Source: Alteromonas lipotrueiana (GTDB taxonomy: Bacteria; Pseudomonadota; Gammaproteobacteria; Enterobacterales; Alteromonadaceae). From it: a stretch of DNA of 48,501 nt. The notes beneath the pieces were generated by a model. That model saw nothing but the letters and a program-made list of their open reading frames with translations, did not search any database and had not been told where the DNA came from. The stretch lies in assembly GCF_019249245.1 (NCBI RefSeq), contig NZ_JAESDK010000026.1, forward strand, positions 1 to 48,501, in the 5' to 3' direction. Every line of letters starts with the position of its first letter. The stretch's first letter is position 1. The translations under genes and the position numbers were made by a program. This document shows, in pieces, positions 44,599-48,501 of the stretch.

Positions 44599-44796
44599 AT
44601 GATCAACATTACACCTGCTTTAGGGCTTACCATCGCTGCGGCATTAAACTTATTGAACTCTGGATGGATATGGCTCACCGATACGGGTTCTGACAGCCAC
44701 TTAGACAGTTTACAAACCGGGTTGTTATTTCTTATTCTGGCAAAAACGTATCAATTGGCGAGTGATACCGCGACGAGTAAACACCATAAAAAATAG
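44599..44796 (+). CDS. Small two-helix membrane protein, possible bacteriocin immunity protein
   Basis: The 65-residue protein has two hydrophobic segments (about 6-27 and 38-54), a short polar loop and a basic tail (SKHHKK). No family was recognised. TAAGG precedes the ATG by about 7 bp. It is 52 bp after peptide 2 on the same strand, the usual place for an immunity gene. The function is inferred from size, topology and position only. Confidence 0.5.
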   Translation: MINITPALGLTIAAALNLLNSGWIWLTDTGSDSHLDSLQTGLLFLILAKTYQLASDTATSKHHKK

Positions 44797-44962
44797 TGTT
44801 TTTGAAGGTGTATAAAAGTAGGTTTGCTCCTTAAAGCCTGATAGTTGCAAAAGGGTTTAGCTGATAATTTCTTACAGATAGATATTTGGGCTGTATTCGG
44901 TATTGCTTTACATAAGTCATACTTTTATAGGCTGGTGAAACTGATGTGTAAAGTAGTGATTA

Positions 44963-45388
44963 TTGTTGAGCCAAACCAGCAACCAAAGCCCGAGAATTAA
45001 CACCGCCTGCAACCCGGTACGCGACCCGATAACAGGACTGCACAATTTTGTTGGAACATGGCACCTTGACCGAACAATTCTGCAACCTAATGAAGATGAG
45101 TTTGTCTTTAAGGGAGTGGCTGATTTCACATGGCTTGAAAATCGATTAATGGATCAGGAAACCGGAGTGGCGACTGTACCTAACGGTATAGAGTTGCAGG
45201 CTGAGCGCACCTACATTTGGTAAGTGGGTGAGAACCGTCAATTTGCTATTTACTTTAACGATAACCGCTATTTTCATAGCTTCTCAGTTTTGGAGCCTTA
45301 CGCGGAACCATGGGCAGCTGCTCACAGCTTAACATTAAAGCCCGAAACAATAATGCTTCATACTCGGATCCGACACCCGATGATTTAA
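44963..45388 (+). pseudogene. Broken DUF6314-like gene
   Basis: The first part (FVGTWHLDRTILQ, FKGVADFTWLEN, ELQAERTYIW) resembles the start of DUF6314 proteins (about 150 residues, unknown function). After an in-frame TAA at 45221-45223 the same frame continues with family-like sequence (QFAIYFNDNRYFHSF, AAAHSLTL). It stops at 45386-45388 before the expected C terminus. The upstream start is a poor TTG. One nonsense mutation plus loss of the end makes it a pseudogene. The family name is from memory of the motif pattern and is uncertain. Confidence 0.5.
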
Positions 45389-45508
45389 TGACCGTTTAGC
45401 GAATGAAGCTATATACTAAATTCGACTATACAGTTAAGCGCGAAGATCTCAACGGCAGCTCCGTTCGGGTTGCGGACCTTTGGCTCATCGAGTTTTTTAA
45501 ATGCATCA
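45389..45508 (+). other. Unassigned debris between DUF6314-like pseudogene and intI
   Basis: A frame opening with ATG at 45403 (MKLYTKFDYTVKREDLNG) looks protein-like but runs into the antisense of intI after about 35 codons. It is most likely a truncated gene end cut by the arrival of the integron. No ribosome binding site was seen. Confidence 0.3.
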
Positions 45509-46480
45509 TTACGATAAACGACTCAAAGGACTTACTACGCCATTTGCGCCTTGCTGAAGAACATGAGTATATATTTGAGTTGTTTTTACATCAGAATGCC
45601 CCAGTTGGGCCTGAACCGTTCGGATATCTGCGCCAGACTGTAGTAAATGGGTAGCAAATGAGTGCCTTAATGTATGAGGCGTAATTGGTTTCGTCAATCC
45701 CGACACCGATACAGCTTGTTTAAACGCTTTGCGAACGCAAGTAGGATGAAAATGATGCCTTCTTATCTCACCAGTTTCTGGATCTGCGCTAAGTTTATGA
45801 GAGGGAAACAAGAACTGCCAGGCGAGCGACTTATTCGCTGAAGGGTATTTTTTAGCGAGCGCATGAGGCATCCAAACTCCGGCGTATTGCTCATTGTGCA
45901 TATCGAGTCTCAGGTATTCATCAACCTGGGCTATTTGATTTCTAAGTAATGGAATTAGCTCCGTTGCCAAAGTAACGACCCGGTGTTTTTTGCCTTTACC
46001 ATTCCAGACCCTTAAACACTTATAATCGAAATCGATATCTTGCACGCGAAGTTGCACAGCTTCCATGCTTCTTAGGCCACTGCCATACATCAAGCCAGCA
46101 ATAAGATAGTAACGTTTATTCAATCTTGACATAAGCAGCTTCACTTCATCCTGCGTCATAACAATGGGCAGTTTGGGTTGACGTTTACTTCTGGCAAAAT
46201 TCAAGTTAAGAGACAGCTCACTCTTGATAATGTGCTTATAAAGAAACGATATCGAGTTTAATGCAATAGCTTGCGTGCGAGGTGACACATTTGCATTTAG
46301 CGCCAAATGTTCAAGGTATTGTTCAACTTCGTTGTCACCCATTGATGAAGGGTGACGTTTCCCGTGAAAGTGAATAAATGCTGAAATCCACTTCAAATAA
46401 GTAGAGACCGTCCTTGGAGAATACTGTCTAAGCAACATGTACTCTGTTATGTGATTTAAAAGCGGAGACTTTGTTTTCAT
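45509..46480 (-). CDS. intI: Integron integrase IntI
   Basis: The 323-residue tyrosine recombinase excises and inserts gene cassettes at attI and attC. Catalytic residues are all in place: Arg137 (GSGLRS), Lys in GKGKKHR, His269 and Arg272 (TPHTLRHSFATHLL), His295 (LGHSD) and Tyr304 (IYTH). The integron-specific insert between the second and third motifs is present (about 200-245: HALAKKYPSA, WQFLFPS, RRHHFHP), which separates IntI from XerC/D. It points away from the cassette array, as usual. A LexA box 15 bp before its start indicates SOS induction. Confidence 0.95.
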   Translation of the reverse strand: MKTKSPLLNHITEYMLLRQYSPRTVSTYLKWISAFIHFHGKRHPSSMGDNEVEQYLEHLALNANVSPRTQAIALNSISFLYKHIIKSELSLNLNFARSKRQPKLPIVMTQDEVKLLMSRLNKRYYLIAGLMYGSGLRSMEAVQLRVQDIDFDYKCLRVWNGKGKKHRVVTLATELIPLLRNQIAQVDEYLRLDMHNEQYAGVWMPHALAKKYPSANKSLAWQFLFPSHKLSADPETGEIRRHHFHPTCVRKAFKQAVSVSGLTKPITPHTLRHSFATHLLQSGADIRTVQAQLGHSDVKTTQIYTHVLQQGANGVVSPLSRLS

Positions 46481-46494
46481 GACTTTCTATTTAA

Positions 46495-46510
46495 CTGTAT
46501 AAATATACAG
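46495..46510 (-). promoter_or_regulatory. LexA (SOS) box of intI
   Basis: CTGTATAAATATACAG is a perfect CTGT-N8-ACAG operator with an AT-rich centre, 15 bp upstream of the intI ATG, so it should overlap the integrase promoter. Confidence 0.9.
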
Positions 46511-46705
46511 TTATAGCAGTCTTTCCCCTATATTCAAGCAAACGACCCAATCGCGCGTTTACGTCCTAAAATCAAATAGCTTTATTTTCTTGCAGCCATT
46601 GCCTGCGTAGGCTTTCGCCAACTTGATAATCATGGCAATATGGATAAAAATGAGCAGTAGCTCGGTAGAAAAACGCGCAAATTGCGCCTTATTAAATTGT
46701 TATAA
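46511..46705 (+). other. attI region of the integron with crossover site GTTATAA
   Basis: The non-coding stretch between intI and the first cassette ends in GTTATAA (46699-46705), which fits the core site; strand exchange occurs after its G. A perfect palindrome GCGCAA-A-TTGCGC lies at 46675-46687 and may be an integrase-binding element. The cassette promoter is expected here or within intI, but no clear pair was seen. Confidence 0.75.
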
Positions 46706-46719
46706 GCCAGATTAAGGCC

Positions 46720-47058
46720 ATGGAAATACTCTTTTTTATAATAGGCGTGGCCCTATATTTGGCTGCATTAAGCTTGTTGGTTAAAGGCCACAAGTCGTTA
46801 AACCTTCGCTTCGGCTGGCCAACCCCATCAGGGCTAGTCAACAATGCACTCTGCTATTTCTTTTTTGCTGCTTTTATTTGTGTGGTCATTCCTTTTGCTT
46901 TCTTTTTTCCATTATGGCTCAACACGTTTTTGCCAGTACTACAGTCAACACAAACAAATAGCGCTCTTCTCATACTGCTCGGTGGCTTTGCTCTTTCCGT
47001 TACAGTGTGGTTAAACTATAAAAAATCTAAACAAGGCAGTTTTAACAGTGGCTTATAA
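46720..47058 (+). CDS. Cassette 1: small membrane protein of unknown function
   Basis: The 112-residue protein has three hydrophobic segments (about 2-20, 40-72 and 83-99) and a basic C terminus. No family was recognised. The stop codon lies inside the beginning of attC1, typical for compact cassettes. AAGG lies only 2 bp before the ATG, so translation initiation may be inefficient or rely on another signal. Confidence 0.7.
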   Translation: MEILFFIIGVALYLAALSLLVKGHKSLNLRFGWPTPSGLVNNALCYFFFAAFICVVIPFAFFFPLWLNTFLPVLQSTQTNSALLILLGGFALSVTVWLNYKKSKQGSFNSGL

Positions 47059-47160
47059 CAAACAAATTATGTCACTCGCTGCCGCTCGCTGGGACGCAAA
47101 CACGTGCGCGGCTTCGCCATTATTGCACACGTATTTGCGCCCCATATTTGGAAGTTATAT
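47053..47160 (+). repeat. attC site of cassette 1
   Basis: The site runs from TATAACAAAC to GTTATAT (47154-47160). Inside it, GGGACGCAAACACGTG near the left pairs with CACACGTATTTGCGCCCC on the right, giving the folded single-strand hairpin that IntI uses. It shares TCACTCGC..GCTCGCTGGGACGC with attC2 and attC3. Confidence 0.88.
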
Positions 47161-47200
47161 GCTCATCTACTTTAGTTCTTCGAAAAAGGAATTTTAAAAT

Positions 47201-47956
47201 TTGAAAACCTATTACTTGTTACTTTCAGTTTTCTTTTGCTTTACTGTAAATGCACAAGCTCATAATGTGAGCGTTACTGTCCCGCAGTCATACGAGACAG
47301 AGACATCAAAAAAATACCCTGTAATTTATTTACTAGACGGCACCCCAAATAAGAATATGCTAAGTGGCATGCTTCAAAGACTTCATTTATCAAAAGGATC
47401 TTATGAGCATATTATCGTAAGTATCGACGTAGAGGATCGACTGAATGATTTCGCGCCAACTGTAAACATGGACCCAAGAGGTCCCGTTGGTAAAGGAGGT
47501 GGAGGAGACAAATTTCTAGATTTTTTAGAACAAGAGCTCATGCCTAGTATCAACAAAAAATATCGTGCTAGTAAATTCAATACCATAGCTGGTCACTCTG
47601 TCGCTGGGCTACTTGTTATTCATAGCTTTCATTCTCGCCCAAAACTTTTTCAGTCTCATCTAGCTTTCAGTCCGGCTGTATGGTGGGGGGCAAGAGAGAC
47701 GGTTAAATCGGCTAAAAATTACGTACTCTCTAACGGAGGCAGTGAAAATTACCTTTACATGAATATTGGGAGTGAAAGCGGTGAAATGAAAAGAGTGTAT
47801 GACTCATTCGCAAAAACAATATTGAAAAACCGTTCTATAGACTTAAAGTTAAAGCTAAACGAGTTTAAAGATGTTTCTCACGACTTCACAATGGCAGCAG
47901 GCTTGTACAACGCTTTATCAGGTTTACATCAATATCAGCGCAGTAAGGACATATAA
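47201..47956 (+). CDS. Cassette 2: secreted alpha/beta-hydrolase, esterase D/IroE-like
   Basis: The 251-residue protein has a signal peptide (LLLSVFFCFTVNAQA). A putative esterase fold follows: YPVIYLLDGTPNK (39-51), nucleophile elbow GHSVAG with Ser133, FSPAVWWG (156-163) and a probable catalytic His227 in VSHDF. The family includes siderophore esterases and S-formylglutathione-hydrolase-like enzymes. The substrate is unknown. The start is TTG at 47201, supported by AAGGA about 10 bp upstream and by the signal peptide. The stop lies inside attC2. Confidence 0.82.
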   Translation: MKTYYLLLSVFFCFTVNAQAHNVSVTVPQSYETETSKKYPVIYLLDGTPNKNMLSGMLQRLHLSKGSYEHIIVSIDVEDRLNDFAPTVNMDPRGPVGKGGGGDKFLDFLEQELMPSINKKYRASKFNTIAGHSVAGLLVIHSFHSRPKLFQSHLAFSPAVWWGARETVKSAKNYVLSNGGSENYLYMNIGSESGEMKRVYDSFAKTILKNRSIDLKLKLNEFKDVSHDFTMAAGLYNALSGLHQYQRSKDI

Positions 47957-48066
47957 CAAACAACTGTTGGCACTCACTGCGTTCGCTGGGACACAAACAC
48001 ATGGGCTGCCTCCCTTCGCTCGTTATTTTAGCCCATGTATTTGTGCCCCAAAGTTGGGTGTTATAT
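47951..48066 (+). repeat. attC site of cassette 2
   Basis: The site runs from TATAACAAAC to GTTATAT (48060-48066). The arms ACACAAACACATGGGCT and AGCCCATGTATTTGTG are complementary with small mismatches, and a GGGACAC block is shared with the other attC sites. It has similar length and sequence to attC1, which suggests a family of resident cassettes. Confidence 0.88.
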
Positions 48067-48081
48067 GTCAAAGGAAAAGGA

Positions 48082-48297
48082 ATGACCAAGGAAGATGTTA
48101 AAAGGGGAAGTACTTTTGCTAGTTATATGGCTTCAGCATCTGCTGCTGCCTTGGCGTATATAACAACGAAGTATTTGAACTTAGCTGGCTCACCAGATGA
48201 AACAGGTTCATTACTTTTTTATGGTCTACTTTACGCTTTTATTTTTTTAGCGTTCCGTTTCTTTACATCGCGCTTGTTTAAGTGGCTTTATACCTAA
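48082..48297 (+). CDS. Cassette 3: small membrane protein of unknown function
   Basis: The 71-residue protein has two hydrophobic stretches (about 13-30 and 43-61) and a basic, aromatic end (RLFKWLYT). ATG 48082 has AAGGAAAAGGA just upstream. A longer frame beginning inside attC2 is unlikely. No family was recognised. Confidence 0.65.
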   Translation: MTKEDVKRGSTFASYMASASAAALAYITTKYLNLAGSPDETGSLLFYGLLYAFIFLAFRFFTSRLFKWLYT

Positions 48298-48330
48298 TTT
48301 CAAAAGGCTAGGGTTTTATTTATAAATGAC

Positions 48331-48439
48331 ACATAACAAGAAAATAAAGTCACTCGCTATCGCTCGTTGGGACGCTAACACGCAGGGCCACTTCGTTATT
48401 ATGCCCTACCTGTTATCGCCCCTTATTTAAAAGTTGGTA
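48331..48439 (+). repeat. attC site of cassette 3, right core site degenerate
   Basis: It begins ATAACAAGAAA and carries TCACTCGC..GCTCGTTGGGACGCTAACACG and the pairing right arm CCTGTTATCGCCCC. The final core site reads GTTGGTA rather than GTTATAT. Either this is a weakened site that marks the array end, or another cassette begins after it. The last 62 bp of the window show no gene. Confidence 0.75.
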
Positions 48440-48501
48440 TGACTCCCTTTGTCAAGCTTGAACGAGTGCTTCCCTGACACTCTTTCAGCCCATAATTAGC
48501 T

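Noticed and set aside
45509..46480. Reading intI as a XerC/XerD or phage integrase
   Set aside because: The integron-specific insert, the LexA box, attI and adjacent attC sites all support IntI.

Overview
The window looks like chromosomal DNA of a marine gammaproteobacterium in the Alteromonadales, probably Alteromonadaceae. The basis is the gene order of a polar, sodium-type flagellar cluster (flgN-flgM-flgA / cheV-cheR-flgBCDEFGHIJKL / flagellins-flaG-fliD-fliS), the FlgT and FlgP basal-body proteins, and an integron with Vibrio/Shewanella-like attC sites. The genus is an inference and was not tested by any search.

Layout. (1) 1-10.2 kb is an accessory left flank. It holds a broken C-terminal piece of a MobF-type conjugative relaxase/helicase, then a very large secreted SpvB/TcdB-Rhs protein (2918 aa) with five cadherin-like tandem repeats, and a small multi-spanning membrane protein placed like its immunity gene. 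(2) 10.2-20.7 kb (all minus strand) runs flaG-fliD-fliS-fliT-like, then directly into a glycosylation set: a giant duplicated Maf (motility-associated) glycosyltransferase, pseB, pseC and two GT2 glycosyltransferases with extra C-terminal domains. This should be flagellin glycosylation, but only the first two pseudaminic-acid steps are present. (3) 20.7-25.6 kb carries three paralogous flagellin genes. Each has a sigma-28 promoter and a terminator, and they are separated by long intergenic regions containing plus-strand sigma-54-like sites and hairpins. (4) 25.6-38.4 kb holds rod, hook, ring and hook-junction genes with cheR and cheV; clear sigma-54 promoters precede flgB and flgF. (5) 38.5-42.1 kb holds flgA, flgM (perfect sigma-28 promoter), flgN, flgP and flgT. 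Together these show the usual hierarchy: sigma-54 drives middle genes, and sigma-28, held by FlgM, drives late genes.

(6) 42.0-43.85 kb: a mscS-family channel gene sits between two copies of a short module made of the flgT 3' end, a spacer of 38-39 nt and the 5' part of a tRNA. One copy has an intact flgT and a ruined tRNA. The other has only a flgT tail and an intact tRNA-Arg(CCT). (7) 44.2-44.8 kb: two tandem small genes encode short peptides with double-glycine-type (GA) leaders in identical register, followed by a small two-helix membrane protein. This resembles an undescribed two-peptide microcin or class IIb-like bacteriocin with an immunity protein, and it is the most novel-looking locus here. 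(8) 44.9-45.5 kb is gene debris. (9) 45.5-48.5 kb is an integron: intI (minus) with a perfect LexA box just upstream, an attI region, and three cassettes (membrane protein, secreted esterase, small membrane protein), each ending in a related attC. The array reaches, or nearly reaches, the right edge.

All calls come from reading the sequence. Family names rest on recognised motifs, not on database searches.
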